A DNA stretch of 64,000 nucleotides, taken from Fischerella sp. PCC 9605 (GTDB lineage Bacteria > Cyanobacteriota > Cyanobacteriia > Cyanobacteriales > Nostocaceae). This document shows, piece by piece, positions 17,004 through 27,358 of the stretch. The DNA lies in the NCBI RefSeq assembly GCF_000517105.1, contig NZ_KI912151.1, positions 310,001 to 374,000 of the forward strand, given 5' to 3'. The translations under genes and the position numbers were made by a program. The notes under the pieces are model-generated. The model worked only from the letters and a program-made list of their open reading frames with translations, made no database searches and was not told the DNA's origin. Position 1 is the stretch's first letter, and each line of letters starts with the position of its first letter.

Positions 17004-18134
17004 ATGGCTAAGGATCGTGTAGAAATTAGAAGGAAGAAGTACTTCAAACTCAGTTCACAAATCGCTCAGTTGGATAATGCACAATTGCATTCTCTGTTTG
17101 ACAATAGTGAGTCGAATGAGTCTAGCACGGGTTGGGGGAGAAATCACACCATCATCCTTGGGGAATCCAAAATCTTTGTGAAACGTGTTCCGGTTACAAA
17201 CATCGAATTTGACAACCAGTTCTCCACCAAAAACCTCTATGACCTACCGACTTACTGTAATTACGGCTTCGGTTCTACTGGTTTTGGAGTCTTCCGGGAA
17301 CTCGTGACCCATATCAAAACAACCAACTGGGTATTGGACGGGGCGATCGCCACCTTCCCACTGATGTACCATTATCGAATTATTCCGTTCTCCGGGCGGC
17401 GTGCGGATGTGGATAGGTCACATCTAAAAAGTTATGTAGAATACTGGGGCAATAGTGAGAACGCCGGGAAGTATGTGTTAGATAGAGCGATCGCCAACTA
17501 TGAGTTGGTTCTATTTCTAGAGTATATACCGCATGTTCTGGAAACATGGCTGCGAGAAAACCCCAACAAACTTCAGAAACACCTGGATGACTTGCGCACG
17601 ACGATTACCTTTTTGAGGACTCAGGGAATCATCCACTTCGACGCACATTTTCGCAACGTCCTCACCGACGGCGAGAAAGTATATTTGACCGATTTTGGTT
17701 TGGCACTTGACAAGAGTTTTGCGTTGACTTCAGATGAAGAGTCTTTCTTCGAGCAGAACACATTTTACGACTACGGAGAAGTCCTGCGAAATTTTGGACA
17801 CCTTATTCGATTGCCGTATGATTTATGTTCGGAGAACGATAAACGCATGATAATGGAAAAATATGGCATCAAAGAAGGCTTAAAACCTTATGAACTGCGG
17901 TCTATATTACTCGACAACATCGAGCAGATCCATGCTGATGGGGTGATGAAGTTAGATGAGTTCTATGTTGGCAGCATCGTCAAATACCGCAGCATTATTG
18001 CGCTGATGCAAGGCTTCTTTGCTGATATGTGGGAAAATAACGACAAGGACACAAAATTTCCTCATGCAGAACTACGACGGCTGCTCAAAGAGACGGGGTT
18101 TCTTCCTGATACTGGAACCCACGGCAGACATTAG
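17004..18134 (+). CDS. Protein-kinase-like fold protein, substrate unknown
   Basis: A 376-residue protein with a kinase-like catalytic core: HFDAHFRNVLTDGEKVYLTDFGLAL supplies the catalytic Asp, the metal-binding Asn and the DFG Asp. A glycine-poor N-lobe has IFVKRVP as a candidate for the ATP-anchoring lysine. The C-lobe contains a long helical region (RSILLDNIEQIHADG). It resembles the aminoglycoside-phosphotransferase/Ser-Thr-kinase superfamily more than classical Hanks kinases. I start at ATG 17004 (MAKDRVEIRRKKYFKL); upstream in-frame sequence back to 16908 is open but unlike protein. It lies 105 nt after the aldolase gene and could be co-transcribed. Function is not inferable. Confidence 0.75.
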   Translation: MAKDRVEIRRKKYFKLSSQIAQLDNAQLHSLFDNSESNESSTGWGRNHTIILGESKIFVKRVPVTNIEFDNQFSTKNLYDLPTYCNYGFGSTGFGVFRELVTHIKTTNWVLDGAIATFPLMYHYRIIPFSGRRADVDRSHLKSYVEYWGNSENAGKYVLDRAIANYELVLFLEYIPHVLETWLRENPNKLQKHLDDLRTTITFLRTQGIIHFDAHFRNVLTDGEKVYLTDFGLALDKSFALTSDEESFFEQNTFYDYGEVLRNFGHLIRLPYDLCSENDKRMIMEKYGIKEGLKPYELRSILLDNIEQIHADGVMKLDEFYVGSIVKYRSIIALMQGFFADMWENNDKDTKFPHAELRRLLKETGFLPDTGTHGRH

Positions 18135-18359
18135 TGAGAAGTTAAGGTAATAGCACTTTTTAGGTGAAATCGGATGAGGGGTGATATCCCCTAATTCATG
18201 AAATCATGACAAGACGTCAAATTCTCGATCGGGATTCTGAGATATTCTGGAATAGTTGAGAACTTTATCGCAAGAAATCTTGTATTTCAATCGCTAATAG
18301 GGATTTGGCTCCCTTAGCTGAATGTATTTTACACCTATTTACGGATAATTTTAGTGACA

Positions 18360-19526
18360 ATGAAGCTGGCAGGACGAGTAAGTCAAGTAACGCCCTCTAT
18401 GACCTTAGCCATCGCAGCGAAAGCAAAGGCAATGAAGGGCGAAGGAATAGATATTTGTAGTTTCAGTGCTGGCGAACCAGACTTTGATACTCCAGCGCAC
18501 ATCAAAGCTGCTGCACAAAAAGCATTGGATGAAGGCAAAACTAAGTATGGTGCTGCTGCTGGTGAACCAAAGTTAAGAGAAGCGATCGCCAAGAAATTAA
18601 AAACCGAAAATGGTCTAGATTATAAAGCCGAAAATGTTATTGTCACCAATGGTGGTAAACATTCCCTGTTTAACTTAATGCTGGCAGCGATCGAACCTGG
18701 TGACGAGGTAATTATCCCTGCTCCCTATTGGTTAAGTTATCCGGAAATGGTAACGCTCGCTGGTGGTATTTCCGTAATTGTTCCTACAACTGCATCCACA
18801 GGGTATAAAATCACACCTGAGCAATTGCGACAGTCAATCACTCCCAAAAGCAAATTATTTATCCTCAACTCACCGTCTAACCCTACGGGTATGGTGTACA
18901 CGCCAGAGGAAATTAAAGCCCTAGCAGAAATTATAGTTGAAGCAGATATCTTTGTCGTCTCCGATGAAATTTACGAAAAGATTCTCTACGACGGTGCAAA
19001 GCACCTCACCATTGGTTCGCTGGGAGACGAAATATTTGCCCGCACTATTATCAGCAACGGTTTTGCCAAAGCTTACTCAATGACAGGATGGCGGATTGGT
19101 TATTTGGCAGGGCCAGTTGACGCGATCAAAGCCACAACTACCATCCAAAGTCATAGTACCTCAAATATATGCACCTTTGCCCAATATGGGGCGATCGCAG
19201 CTTTGGAAGATTCCCAAGACTGTGTAGAACAAATGCGTCAAGCTTTCGCCAAACGCCGCCAGGTAATGCTGGAAAGACTCAACGCCATACCCGGATTGAG
19301 TTGTCCCAAACCAGACGGCGCATTTTATCTATTTCCTGATATCAGCAAAACTGGACTAAAATCTTTAGATTTTAGTGATGCTTTGCTAGAAGAACAGCAA
19401 GTGGCAGTAATTCCCGGTATTGCTTTTGGTGCTGATGACAACATTCGCCTTTCCTACGCTACCGATATGGCAACGATTGAAAAGGGAATGGATCGGTTAG
19501 AGAAGTTTGTCAAGTCCCGGATTTAG
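18360..19526 (+). CDS. aspC: Aspartate aminotransferase, PLP class I
   Basis: A 388-residue fold-type I aminotransferase, length typical for bacterial AspC subgroup Ib. It shows [41 protein letters not shown] and [12 protein letters not shown]. The PLP lysine is in [20 protein letters not shown], and the substrate-carboxylate arginine is in NIRLSYAT. It converts aspartate and 2-oxoglutarate to oxaloacetate and glutamate; some relatives also act on prephenate. I use the ATG at 18360; a GTG two codons upstream is possible. A long hairpin follows the stop, shared with the convergent methyltransferase gene. Confidence 0.93.
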   Translation: MKLAGRVSQVTPSMTLAIAAKAKAMKGEGIDICSFSAGEPDFDTPAHIKAAAQKALDEGKTKYGAAAGEPKLREAIAKKLKTENGLDYKAENVIVTNGGKHSLFNLMLAAIEPGDEVIIPAPYWLSYPEMVTLAGGISVIVPTTASTGYKITPEQLRQSITPKSKLFILNSPSNPTGMVYTPEEIKALAEIIVEADIFVVSDEIYEKILYDGAKHLTIGSLGDEIFARTIISNGFAKAYSMTGWRIGYLAGPVDAIKATTTIQSHSTSNICTFAQYGAIAALEDSQDCVEQMRQAFAKRRQVMLERLNAIPGLSCPKPDGAFYLFPDISKTGLKSLDFSDALLEEQQVAVIPGIAFGADDNIRLSYATDMATIEKGMDRLEKFVKSRI

Positions 19527-19532
19527 TCTTTA

Positions 19533-19585
19533 CTTTGTGTCTTAGTGTCTTGGTGGTTTAAACACAAAGACGCTAAGACACCAAG
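19533..19585. terminator. Hairpin between convergent genes
   Basis: Two 23-nt arms (19533-19555 and 19563-19585) pair with three mismatches, all of the G-T kind, across a 7-nt loop. It belongs to the common cacaaagacgctaagacacc repeat family. It lies between aspC and the convergent methyltransferase gene and could end transcription from both sides; there is no long T-tract. Confidence 0.6.
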
Positions 19586-19614
19586 TGCGATCGCCAGATG
19601 AATTACTGACGCGG

Positions 19615-20625
19615 CTATTTACTGGGATTAGCTTGTTTGTTGAGGAATTTTGGGGTGTTATCAGGTTCTAGGAATCTCACTGCTCGTAAAACAGGTTTAA
19701 TGATGTTTTTAACTGGCTGAGGGAATGTTCTTTTAACAAATCGAAAAATTGGACTACGTTTAATTTGTGCAGAATGAACCTTTTTCGGTTCATGCTCAGG
19801 AATTTCTGCTTGGGGAGATTGGTCTGTGATTGGTGAAGACAGCACTCTCACAGGTTGGCCTTTAATCGCCACATAAGTTTTGCGATCGCTGTAGTAGTTG
19901 TTTGGCATTACCGGGATATGGCACTCATAAAATGAGGTAAAACCAACACTAGCAATTAAATTGCAGAGGGAAGGCTCGGTCATCCAAAAACTACTGACAT
20001 TATTGATTGAAGCCCATAAATCTCGTTTCTTATCCTCCTCAGTTGCACCTTCGGCATGTTCGCAATAATCTAAGCCCCAGTAGGTTTTACCTTCAAATTC
20101 AACACTCTTGTCATCTCTGATACTGATAAAAGTATCAAACAGAACCAATCTGTCACAAACTTTGTAGATGTTCTTAACAAACTCAAACACATCAGGCGGT
20201 TGGAGATGGTAGAGGATTCCCGAGCAAATTACCACGTCAAACGAACCGTATTTCTCTTTGCTCAGATTGCGTACGTCATCTTGATGAAAATGAAGATTAT
20301 TGAGATTGAGGTGATGTTTGACAAACCGAGCTTTTTCAAGGTTTGCTTCACGGATTTCGATACCTACTACCTCAGCACCGTGCTGGGCAAACTCAATACC
20401 ATAATGACCTTCGAGGCAGGCAAGATCGAGTACGCGCAGCTGATCCAGCGATTTGCCAACTAAGTCTGAGGTGATCTGAACTAGACGGCGAAGCCGATAA
20501 TCAACTTGAGGAGGCATCAAGGTGTATTTATCGTTACCAAGGTAAATGGACATAGCAGTCCATTCACCATAGCGCTCCACAACCCGATCTATTGAAACTG
20601 ATTCATTTAAGTTGGATTCAGACAT
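19615..20625 (-). CDS. Class I SAM-dependent methyltransferase
   Basis: A 336-residue protein with a Rossmann methyltransferase domain in its first two thirds. Motif I is RVLDLACLEGHYGIEFAQHG, the acidic end of the second strand is EVVGIEIRE, motif II is HFHQDDVRNL and motif IV is FDVVICSGILYHL. A central WASINNVSSFWMTEPSLCNLIASVGF segment is typical of methyltransferases acting on small molecules or glycans. The C-terminal 80 residues are basic and proline-containing (RSPIFRFVKRTFPQPVKNIIKPVLRAV), as in enzymes linked to cell-surface sugars. Acceptor unknown. The ATG at 20625 has AGAGGG just upstream; a GTG two codons earlier is the alternative. Confidence 0.88.
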   Translation of the reverse strand: MSESNLNESVSIDRVVERYGEWTAMSIYLGNDKYTLMPPQVDYRLRRLVQITSDLVGKSLDQLRVLDLACLEGHYGIEFAQHGAEVVGIEIREANLEKARFVKHHLNLNNLHFHQDDVRNLSKEKYGSFDVVICSGILYHLQPPDVFEFVKNIYKVCDRLVLFDTFISIRDDKSVEFEGKTYWGLDYCEHAEGATEEDKKRDLWASINNVSSFWMTEPSLCNLIASVGFTSFYECHIPVMPNNYYSDRKTYVAIKGQPVRVLSSPITDQSPQAEIPEHEPKKVHSAQIKRSPIFRFVKRTFPQPVKNIIKPVLRAVRFLEPDNTPKFLNKQANPSK

Positions 20626-21190
20626 TTGCACCCTCTTTCAAGGTTTTTATGGGGCATTCTCGACAATATAGAGTTGAAGCTTTGATTTTTACAAGTTTTT
20701 TCTTTTGTCAACCAATATTTTAACAGTAGTGTATAAACTGTATAAATGATGTTTTTTGCTGTATTGACATGTGCGGGCAAAAAATCTGCAATTTTTTACC
20801 CGTACCGCACCCACGTATAGCGATCGCAATAGTTTTTGTTTGCATCAGTGCGTGTATGGCGTAGCGATCGCTGTCCTGAGAAATACTTTGATTGCAAGAT
20901 TGCACAATTAATATTGCTTAGCGATCGCTGCCAAAATATCGTGGTAATCAGTACGATGCACAATCCATCAACCTCCAGGTAAATCCTGGCTATCTAAGAA
21001 GTAAAAAGTAAAAAGTAAAAAGTAAAAAGTAAAAAGATAATCCCCATAAATAAATTTAGGGGAAATAATCACGGACGTATTATTTCTCGCGCTATGCGTC
21101 TCGATTGGGAATGTTTTCCCGATCGTTCCATAAATAAATTTAGGGGCTTGTGACCATTGTTCTTTTTCTTTATGAGTGCCTTTTTACTTT
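20626..21190. other. 565-bp intergenic region with short repeats
   Basis: No credible gene. It holds three HIP1-type gcgatcgc sites, five perfect tandem gtaaaaa units (21001-21035) and two copies of a 19-nt sequence beginning ccataaataaattta (21044-21062 and 21128-21146), 84 nt apart. The first of those copies is part of an imperfect palindrome with cccc/gggg ends. Confidence 0.7.
21001..21035. repeat. Five tandem 7-bp units (gtaaaaa)
   Basis: Five exact heptamers in a row, the kind of short tandem heptamer repeat common in filamentous cyanobacteria. It lies downstream of the broken GMC gene. Confidence 0.95.
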
Positions 21191-22771
21191 TTAATGAGTG
21201 CCTTGTTCGGTCACGCGATCGCCAATTGTTAAAGATTCTTGCTGTGAAACCTTCCCTGCGGCTTTAATCAAATCAGCTGCCTTTTCGCCAATCATGATTG
21301 TGGGTGCATTCGTATTTACCGTAGTGATGGTTGGCATAATTGATGCATCTACGACTCGCAACCCATCAACACCATATACCCTCAGTTGGGAATCTACAAT
21401 CGCCATTTCGTCAGTACCCATCTTACAAGTGCCCACAGGGTGATAACACGTATCGCAGGTTTGCCGAATGTAAGCTTGGATTGCTTCGTCACCAGTTACA
21501 TCAGCACCGGGGGCAACTTCCTCACCCAGGAATTCATCAAACACCCTTGAATAAGCTAGCTGGCGAGAAATTTTCACCCCTTCCACCAGCACTTGCATGT
21601 CAGACTGACTCTGGAGATAATTCATCCGGATCGTCGGCGGATCGTTGGGCGAAGCAGAACGCAGGCTGACACTGCCGCGACTTTGGGGTTTGGTTTGAGT
21701 TGCTACAAAAGTAAATCCAGGGCCAGAGCGATCGTATTCTGGCTGCACCCACAACGTCGGACCAAAGTGAAACTGCATATCTGGTACGACGTCTAAATTA
21801 TTTGCGGTATGCAAAAATAATCCTGCTTCTGCGAGGTTGCTAGTAAGTGCAGGTTGCACATCAATAGTGGCTTGATAACCCACGTGAGCGATCGCGTGAT
21901 CTTGGAGATTTTGACCGACACCAGGCAAATTAACAACTACAGGAATTCCAAATGCACGCAGATGTTCCGCCGGACCAATCCCGGAGAGCATCAGCAGTTT
22001 GGGTGAATCGATTGCTCCTGCACTGAGAATGACTTCCTGATTCACTCTGACTTGGTGGATTGTGCCGTTGTGCATGTACTCTATCCCAACTGCACGTGTT
22101 CTTTCAAACAGTAAACGAGTCACCAATGCTCCTGTTTGAGTCGTTAAATTAGGACGGTTCAGAATCGGATGCAGGAACGCAACTGCCGTACTTTGCCGCT
22201 TGCCGTCTTTCACGGTCACTTGGTAAAGTCCCGCGCCCTCCTGCTGTGCGCCATTGAAGTCAGGGTTGCGCTCATAGCCTATTGCTACGGCTGCTTCTAC
22301 AAAGCATTGTGATACCACGCTGGGAGCCAGTGGATCGGTGACACTCAACAGTCCGCCAACACCGTGAAATTCTGATGTGCCACGCTGCTGGTTCTGAGAT
22401 TTTTTGAAGTATGGCAGGACATCTTGATAACTCCAACCCGGATTGCCTAACTCCTGCCAGCGATCGTAATCGTGATGGTTGCCTCAGATATAGACCATTG
22501 CGTTGATCGAACTGCAACCGCCCAAGACTTTGCCGCGCGGACAACAGATTTTGCGGTTATTGAGGTGCGGTTCTGGTTCCGTAAAGTATGCCCAGTCCAC
22601 TTCGCTGTCCTTTAGGTTCGGGAAACTCAAGGGCATGTGAATCTCTAGTTTAGTATCTGGGCCACCAGCTTCGAGCAACAACACTGTTGTTTTACCATCT
22701 TCAGTAAGACGGTTTGCTAACACACAGCCTGCCGAACCTGCACCAATGACAACATAATCGTATTGAGTCAT
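21191..22771 (-). pseudogene. GMC oxidoreductase gene broken by one TGA
   Basis: The full frame from ATG 22771 (AAGGAG upstream) to the stop at 21191 would encode 526 residues. It has every GMC hallmark: [64 protein letters not shown] and ASIMPTITTVNTNAPTIMIGEKAADLI. A TGA at 22486-22484 replaces the codon after MVYI, where the family has arginine (MVYIRG, as in the paralogue at 14.1-15.6 kb), so a single CGA-to-TGA change explains it. Both halves remain in the same frame with no other damage, so the mutation is recent, a strain difference or a sequencing error. Choline dehydrogenase-like specificity is possible but unproven. Confidence 0.88.
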
Positions 22772-23160
22772 GAGATTCTCCTTGTGTACTTCTAGTATCT
22801 GTAGTTGATTAACCTGAGTCAGGAATGAACGGGAATTTATTGGTTTAACGAGCGATCGCTATATACTCCACACGGGCATAAACTGCGCTTTTAACTGTCC
22901 TTTAACTGTCATTGTAGGGATTAAAAACATGCGCCCCTTTTCCCTTTTCCCCGCCAAGTTACCAGGCGCGAACTACTAGTCCCTAATCCCTCAATCTCCT
23001 CGAATATTGCTGCTAGCTATCCTTAATTTTCCAGATAACTTCACTTTTCCTATCGATGAAGTGTAGTTTTTCTCTTGCTTTTTTAGCTGCACCCATGTAA
23101 TATCTCTGACTATATCCAAATAAATACTATAACTCGATTGATAAACCGTATTTTATTGGG

Positions 23161-24327
23161 GTGAATGGAATGAATTCGTGGCAGCGTGTTTTCACAAAAT
23201 CAAGACAAAATCTTTGGCAAGTCACCAGTAGGGTAAGGGTGAATTCGCTCAAAGGCTTTCTGTCACTGATGTTGGTAGGTGTGAGCTTGAGTGTGGCGCT
23301 AGCTTCCTGCGCTGGTGGCAATGGAGGGAACTCTGCTGATAACTCCACAGCTAGTCCTGTTGCAGCAAGTAATAACAAGCAAGATGTTGAAATCACCCTC
23401 GTTTCTTTTGCCGTTACTAAAGCTGCTCATGATGCAATCATTCCCAAATTTGCAGAAAAGTGGAAGCAAGAGCATAACCAAAACGTCACTTTCAAGCAAA
23501 GCTACGGGGGATCGGGTTCGCAAACTCGTGCAGTTATTGATGGTTTGGAAGCAGATGTAGTTCACTTAGCACTTGCTTCAGACACCCAAAAAATTGAGAA
23601 AGCAGGATTAATTGAGCCTGGATGGGAAAAAGAAGTCCCTAACAATGCTGTTGTCTCTAGAAGTGTTGCTGCCATAATAACTCGTCCAGGCAACCCCAAA
23701 GGCATCAAGGCTTGGTCAGATTTGGCGAAAGACAATATCAAAGTGATTACCGCCGATCCCAAAACTTCGGGTATTGCTCGTTGGAATTTCTTGGCACTGT
23801 GGAATTCAGTAATTAAAACGGGGGGAGGAGAAGATAAAGCCCAAGAATTTGTCACTAAAGTATATGGAAATGTGCCAATCCTAACAAAAGATGCTCGTGA
23901 AGCGACTGATGCCTTTGCTAAGCAGGGTCAAGGGGATGCTCTAATCAACTATGAAAATGAAGTGATTCTGGCACAACAAAAGGGCGAGAAAGTTGATTAT
24001 GCGATCCCTGATGTGAATATCTCCATTGATAACCCAATTGCCGTAGTCGATAAGAACGTAGATCGGCACGGTACTCGCGAAGTGGCAGAAGCTTTTGTTA
24101 AATACCTGTATACTCCTGAAGCACAACAGGAATTTGCCAAACTGGGATTTAGACCTCTGGATGAAGCAGTAGCACAAAACAAAGAACTTAAGACCCTTGC
24201 TGATAAATATCCCAAAGTGAATAATCTGGGAACCGTTCAAGACTACGGTGGCTGGGCTGATGTTGAAAAGAAATTCTTTGAAGATGGAGCAGTTTTTGAC
24301 CAAATTCAAACAAAAATCAGACGTTAG
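23161..24327 (+). CDS. sbpA: Sulfate ABC transporter substrate-binding lipoprotein
   Basis: A 388-residue periplasmic binding protein. The N-terminus has a hydrophobic signal segment ending in LASCAG, a lipobox, followed by a Ser/Asn-rich linker. The mature part matches sulfate/thiosulfate-binding proteins: VTLVSFAVT-like opening, FKQSYGGSGSQTRAVIDGLEADVVHLALASD, DPKTSGIARWNFLALW and YGNVPILTKDAREATDAF, with YENEV near the ligand site. It delivers sulfate to CysT/CysW, whose genes follow after 135 nt of repeat-rich spacer. The GTG at 23161 gives the longest frame; the ATG at 23170 is an equally good start. Its position first in the cluster suggests control by sulfur supply. Confidence 0.93.
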   Translation: MNGMNSWQRVFTKSRQNLWQVTSRVRVNSLKGFLSLMLVGVSLSVALASCAGGNGGNSADNSTASPVAASNNKQDVEITLVSFAVTKAAHDAIIPKFAEKWKQEHNQNVTFKQSYGGSGSQTRAVIDGLEADVVHLALASDTQKIEKAGLIEPGWEKEVPNNAVVSRSVAAIITRPGNPKGIKAWSDLAKDNIKVITADPKTSGIARWNFLALWNSVIKTGGGEDKAQEFVTKVYGNVPILTKDAREATDAFAKQGQGDALINYENEVILAQQKGEKVDYAIPDVNISIDNPIAVVDKNVDRHGTREVAEAFVKYLYTPEAQQEFAKLGFRPLDEAVAQNKELKTLADKYPKVNNLGTVQDYGGWADVEKKFFEDGAVFDQIQTKIRR

Positions 24328-24462
24328 GCAAGAGTTAGTAGTTAGTGGTTAGTGGTTAATAGACTTCTTGCAGAAGTAGATAAAAGGGTAAAGGGTAAAG
24401 GTTAAAGGGGTGTTTTTCCCCTTCCCCCTTCCCCATCTCCCTCTCCCCCACTCTTCATACCT

Positions 24463-25347
24463 ATGACTGTATCCTCTCCTCCATCACCGCCTCAACAAAT
24501 TACTCCTAGAAATACTCCAGCCTGGAAGTCATTTTTGCGGCAATTAACTGAACTTCCTTGGACATGGCGAATTACCTTGGGATACCTGACAGTGATGTTG
24601 ATTATCCCAATTGTTGCCATGTTCCTGAAAGCGACAACTAAATCTCCAGCTGAGTTTTGGCGAATTGCTACTAGCCCGATCGCCTTGTCAGCCTACAATG
24701 TAACTTTTACCACGTCACTTCTTACTGCCCTGCTCAATGGGGTGTTTGGTACTTTGATTGCCTGGGTTTTGGTTCGCTATGACTTTCCAGGCAAACGATT
24801 CATTGACGCCACTGTAGATTTACCATTTGCACTGCCAACGGCAGTAGCAGGTTTAACACTAGCTACAGTTTACAGTGATAATGGCTGGATTGGTTCGCTT
24901 TTCGCTCCATTTGGCATCAAGATATCTTTTACTCCTTTAGGTGTAGCAGTGGCGATGATTTTTATCTCGCTGCCTTTTGTAGTGCGGACAGTGCAACCCG
25001 TGCTTCAGGAAATGGAAAAGGAAATCGAAGAAGTTGCTTGGTGTTTGGGTGCATCTGAATGGCAAACATTCTGGAAAGTGATTTTACCGCCACTATTTCC
25101 AACAATTTTGACGGGTGTAGCCTTGGGTTTCTCCCGTGCGGTTGGGGAGTATGGATCGACGGTGATTATAGCTTCCAATACTCCCTTTAAAGATTTGATT
25201 GCACCTGTATTGATTTTCCAACGCTTGGAGCAGTATGACTATTCGGGTGCAACGGTAATTGGCATGGTGTTACTAGTGATTTCCTTGCTGATATTGCTGG
25301 GAATTAACTTCTTACAAAATTGGGCAAGAAGATATGACACGAAATGA
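24463..25347 (+). CDS. cysT: Sulfate ABC transporter permease CysT
   Basis: A 294-residue inner-membrane permease of the CysT/CysU family with about six hydrophobic helices. It shows [40 protein letters not shown] and the ATPase-contacting EAA loop [22 protein letters not shown], then [17 protein letters not shown]. With CysW it forms the sulfate channel. The 3' end overlaps cysW by 14 bases, so the two are co-translated. The upstream spacer carries heptamer repeats and a purine/pyrimidine-biased tract but no clear promoter. Confidence 0.95.
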   Translation: MTVSSPPSPPQQITPRNTPAWKSFLRQLTELPWTWRITLGYLTVMLIIPIVAMFLKATTKSPAEFWRIATSPIALSAYNVTFTTSLLTALLNGVFGTLIAWVLVRYDFPGKRFIDATVDLPFALPTAVAGLTLATVYSDNGWIGSLFAPFGIKISFTPLGVAVAMIFISLPFVVRTVQPVLQEMEKEIEEVAWCLGASEWQTFWKVILPPLFPTILTGVALGFSRAVGEYGSTVIIASNTPFKDLIAPVLIFQRLEQYDYSGATVIGMVLLVISLLILLGINFLQNWARRYDTK

Positions 25348-26230
25348 ACAAGCCTCCTTTTCACAACCCCACTTTCATACAACTGAAGCCAATCCAAACA
25401 ATCAAAAGCGAACCAAGTCAAAGAGTTTCGTTCCTGTAATTTTAATCGGGGTAGCGCTAGGGTATTTAGCATTGATGCTATACATCCCTGCTTTCAATGT
25501 TTTCTACCAAGCTTTCAAAAATGGGGCTGGGCCGTTTCTTTCCAACCTGACACAACCAAATTTTATTAGTGCGGCAAAGCTGACAGTATTGCTGGCTGTG
25601 ATTGCTGTGCCTGCAAATACAGTGTTTGGTTTGTGTGCAGCTTGGGCGATCGCCCGCCATAAATTTCCCGGTCGCACCTTACTATTGAGTATTATTGATC
25701 TGCCGTTTTCAATTTCACCCGTCGTTGCTGGTTTAATGATAGTGCTACTTTACGGACGCAATGGATGGTTTGGGGGCTGGTTACAAGATCATGGCATTAA
25801 AATTATCTTTGCTTTTCCTGGGATGGTGCTAGCTACAGCGTTTGTCAGTATGCCCTTTGTCGCCCGTGAAGTCATTCCGGTGTTAGAGGAGTTAGGAAGC
25901 GATCAGGAAGAAGCAGCGAAAACTCTGGGTGCAAACAACTGGCAGACATTTTGGCGTGTGACTTTGCCAAATATCCGTTGGGGCTTGCTCTACGGTTTGA
26001 TTTTAACGAATGCCAGAGCAATGGGTGAATTCGGTGCAGTTTCAGTAGTTTCTGGAAACATTGCTGGTAAAACCCAGAGCTTACCTCTATTTGTAGAAGA
26101 TACTTACAAACAGTATGAAACAGAAGCAGCCTATTCAGCTGCTGTTATATTAGCGCTGCTAGCAGTCGTGACTTTGGTGTTGAAGGGGATCTTAGAACGG
26201 AAAACAGGCATCAAATCGAAAGCAGAATAG
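25334..26230 (+). CDS. cysW: Sulfate ABC transporter permease CysW
   Basis: A 298-residue permease, partner of CysT. The N-terminal 35 residues are polar and cytoplasmic; then come about six hydrophobic segments. Diagnostic parts are [35 protein letters not shown], the EAA loop [22 protein letters not shown], and [30 protein letters not shown], which distinguishes CysW from CysT. In Synechococcus the next gene would be the ATPase cysA; here a NIL-domain gene follows 13 nt later and no ATPase is present nearby, so the energising subunit must be encoded elsewhere. Confidence 0.95.
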   Translation: MTRNEQASFSQPHFHTTEANPNNQKRTKSKSFVPVILIGVALGYLALMLYIPAFNVFYQAFKNGAGPFLSNLTQPNFISAAKLTVLLAVIAVPANTVFGLCAAWAIARHKFPGRTLLLSIIDLPFSISPVVAGLMIVLLYGRNGWFGGWLQDHGIKIIFAFPGMVLATAFVSMPFVAREVIPVLEELGSDQEEAAKTLGANNWQTFWRVTLPNIRWGLLYGLILTNARAMGEFGAVSVVSGNIAGKTQSLPLFVEDTYKQYETEAAYSAAVILALLAVVTLVLKGILERKTGIKSKAE

Positions 26231-26243
26231 GAGAATTGAGATT

Positions 26244-26510
26244 ATGGCTTTTCATAACACGCTCACCCATAAACGAATTCGCATCAGAATTCCCAAAAAT
26301 TATCACCAAGAACCTGTTATTTCTCGCTTAGTTTCTGATTATGGTCTGACTATTAACATTTCTGCTGCCATACTCGGAGCTAATGCCGTTGGTGATGGTT
26401 GGTTTGATCTTGATTTACAAGGAAAAAACACACAAATTGATAGTGGTCTAACTTATCTTAAAGACTTGGAACTGGAAATTTGGGAAGATACAAACATTGG
26501 TGACTGGTAA
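26244..26510 (+). CDS. Stand-alone NIL domain protein 1
   Basis: An 88-residue protein made almost wholly of one NIL domain (Pfam PF09383 type): RIRIRIPKNYHQEPVISRLVSDYGLTINISAAILGA, then GDGWFDLDLQGKNTQIDSGLTYLKDL. In MetN-type ABC ATPases this ferredoxin-like domain sits at the C-terminus and senses the transported amino acid. Here it is a free protein 13 nt after cysW, so it is probably in the same operon and may regulate sulfate uptake. That role is inference. Confidence 0.88.
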   Translation: MAFHNTLTHKRIRIRIPKNYHQEPVISRLVSDYGLTINISAAILGANAVGDGWFDLDLQGKNTQIDSGLTYLKDLELEIWEDTNIGDW

Positions 26511-26600
26511 TTGGTAATTGTTGGTAGTTGATTGTTGATTGTTGGTGGTTCCAAATAACAAACAACACACAACAATCAACAAATATCAATATGTAATTTT
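26511..26600. repeat. Heptamer-type repeat forming a long hairpin
   Basis: Runs of ttggtaattg and gttgattgttgattg are followed by the roughly complementary aacaacacacaacaatcaac, giving an imperfect stem about 20 bp long between two NIL-domain genes. Similar stretches occur at 27701, 29357, 51246 and 57213. Confidence 0.7.
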
Positions 26601-26612
26601 TTGGTCTCTTCT

Positions 26613-27221
26613 ATGACTAACTTTAAATCTGCAAAAATTTCCCCAGTCCACACCCGTATTCGAGTACCTCCACATTATCACAGACAACCTGTGATTTCTC
26701 GATTAATATCTCGTTATAGCTTAACTGTTAATATCAAAGCGGCATCTCTCACAGAAGGTACTGATCGCTGCGGTTGGTTTGACTTAGAACTTAAAGGAAA
26801 TCCAGAACAAGTTGTAAATAGCCTCTCCTACTTACAACGAATAGGTGTGGATTTAATGCAAGTGACATTAGCAGGCAGTTTAAACTCCAGTCAATCCTCA
26901 CAATCTTTCCCAATTTCAAGTGAGAATATTACTCAAAATGAACCAATAGTTTTTACAACCGGATGGGAAACACAAATTTATCCACAAATTTCCAGCAGTC
27001 AAACCAATAGGCTGCGCTTGCAACTATGCATCTCGAAAAATCACTATCAGAAACCTGTAATTTCTGAGTTAGTTTCTAGCTATGGGGTAACAGTTAACAT
27101 TGCTGGTGCGCTGTTAAAACCTGATGTGCAAGATGATGGTTGGTTTGACTTAGAAATATGGGGTAGGCAAGAGCAGCTTTTTTCTAGCTTTAGTTATCTG
27201 CAAAATTTTTTTATAAGTTAG
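26613..27221 (+). CDS. Double NIL domain protein
   Basis: A 202-residue protein with two NIL domains joined by a Ser/Gln-rich linker. Domain 1 (about 15-85) has TRIRVPPHYHRQPVISRLISRYSLTVNIKAA and CGWFDLELKGNPEQV. Domain 2 (about 130-200) has RLQLCISKNHYQKPVISELVSSYGVTVNIAGALL and DGWFDLEIWGRQEQL. The repeated xxHYxxPVISxLxSxYxxxVNI and GWFDLE patterns show the copies are duplicates. I start at the ATG at 26613; TTG 26601 is in frame. Two domains in one chain mimic the dimer that NIL domains form in MetN. Confidence 0.88.
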   Translation: MTNFKSAKISPVHTRIRVPPHYHRQPVISRLISRYSLTVNIKAASLTEGTDRCGWFDLELKGNPEQVVNSLSYLQRIGVDLMQVTLAGSLNSSQSSQSFPISSENITQNEPIVFTTGWETQIYPQISSSQTNRLRLQLCISKNHYQKPVISELVSSYGVTVNIAGALLKPDVQDDGWFDLEIWGRQEQLFSSFSYLQNFFIS

Positions 27222-27230
27222 TAGGTAGTA

Positions 27231-27296
27231 GGGACGGGTTTGAATAGATATCTCGTCTTTTGAGCTAAAAAGTTTGATAGCTAAACCCGCCCGTAC
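27231..27296. repeat. Inverted repeat with gggacgggttt ends
   Basis: Left end gggacgggttt (27231-27241) and right end aaacccgcccgtac (about 27283-27296) are near complements around an AT-rich middle. This is a common cyanobacterial intergenic repeat; heptamer repeats flank it on both sides. Confidence 0.7.
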
Positions 27297-27358
27297 AGTG
27301 GTTAGTGGTTAGTTCTCGTTTGTTTATATCAAGATATCATCACAATTTTATTGCATAA

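Noticed and set aside
20720-20905. 61-codon minus-strand frame in the intergenic region
   Set aside because: No family pattern, no ribosome site, and composition dominated by HIP1 sites.
22484-22486. Selenocysteine or programmed read-through at the TGA in the GMC gene
   Set aside because: The codon position is arginine in the family, no SECIS-like stem is evident, and cyanobacteria are not known to insert selenocysteine here.
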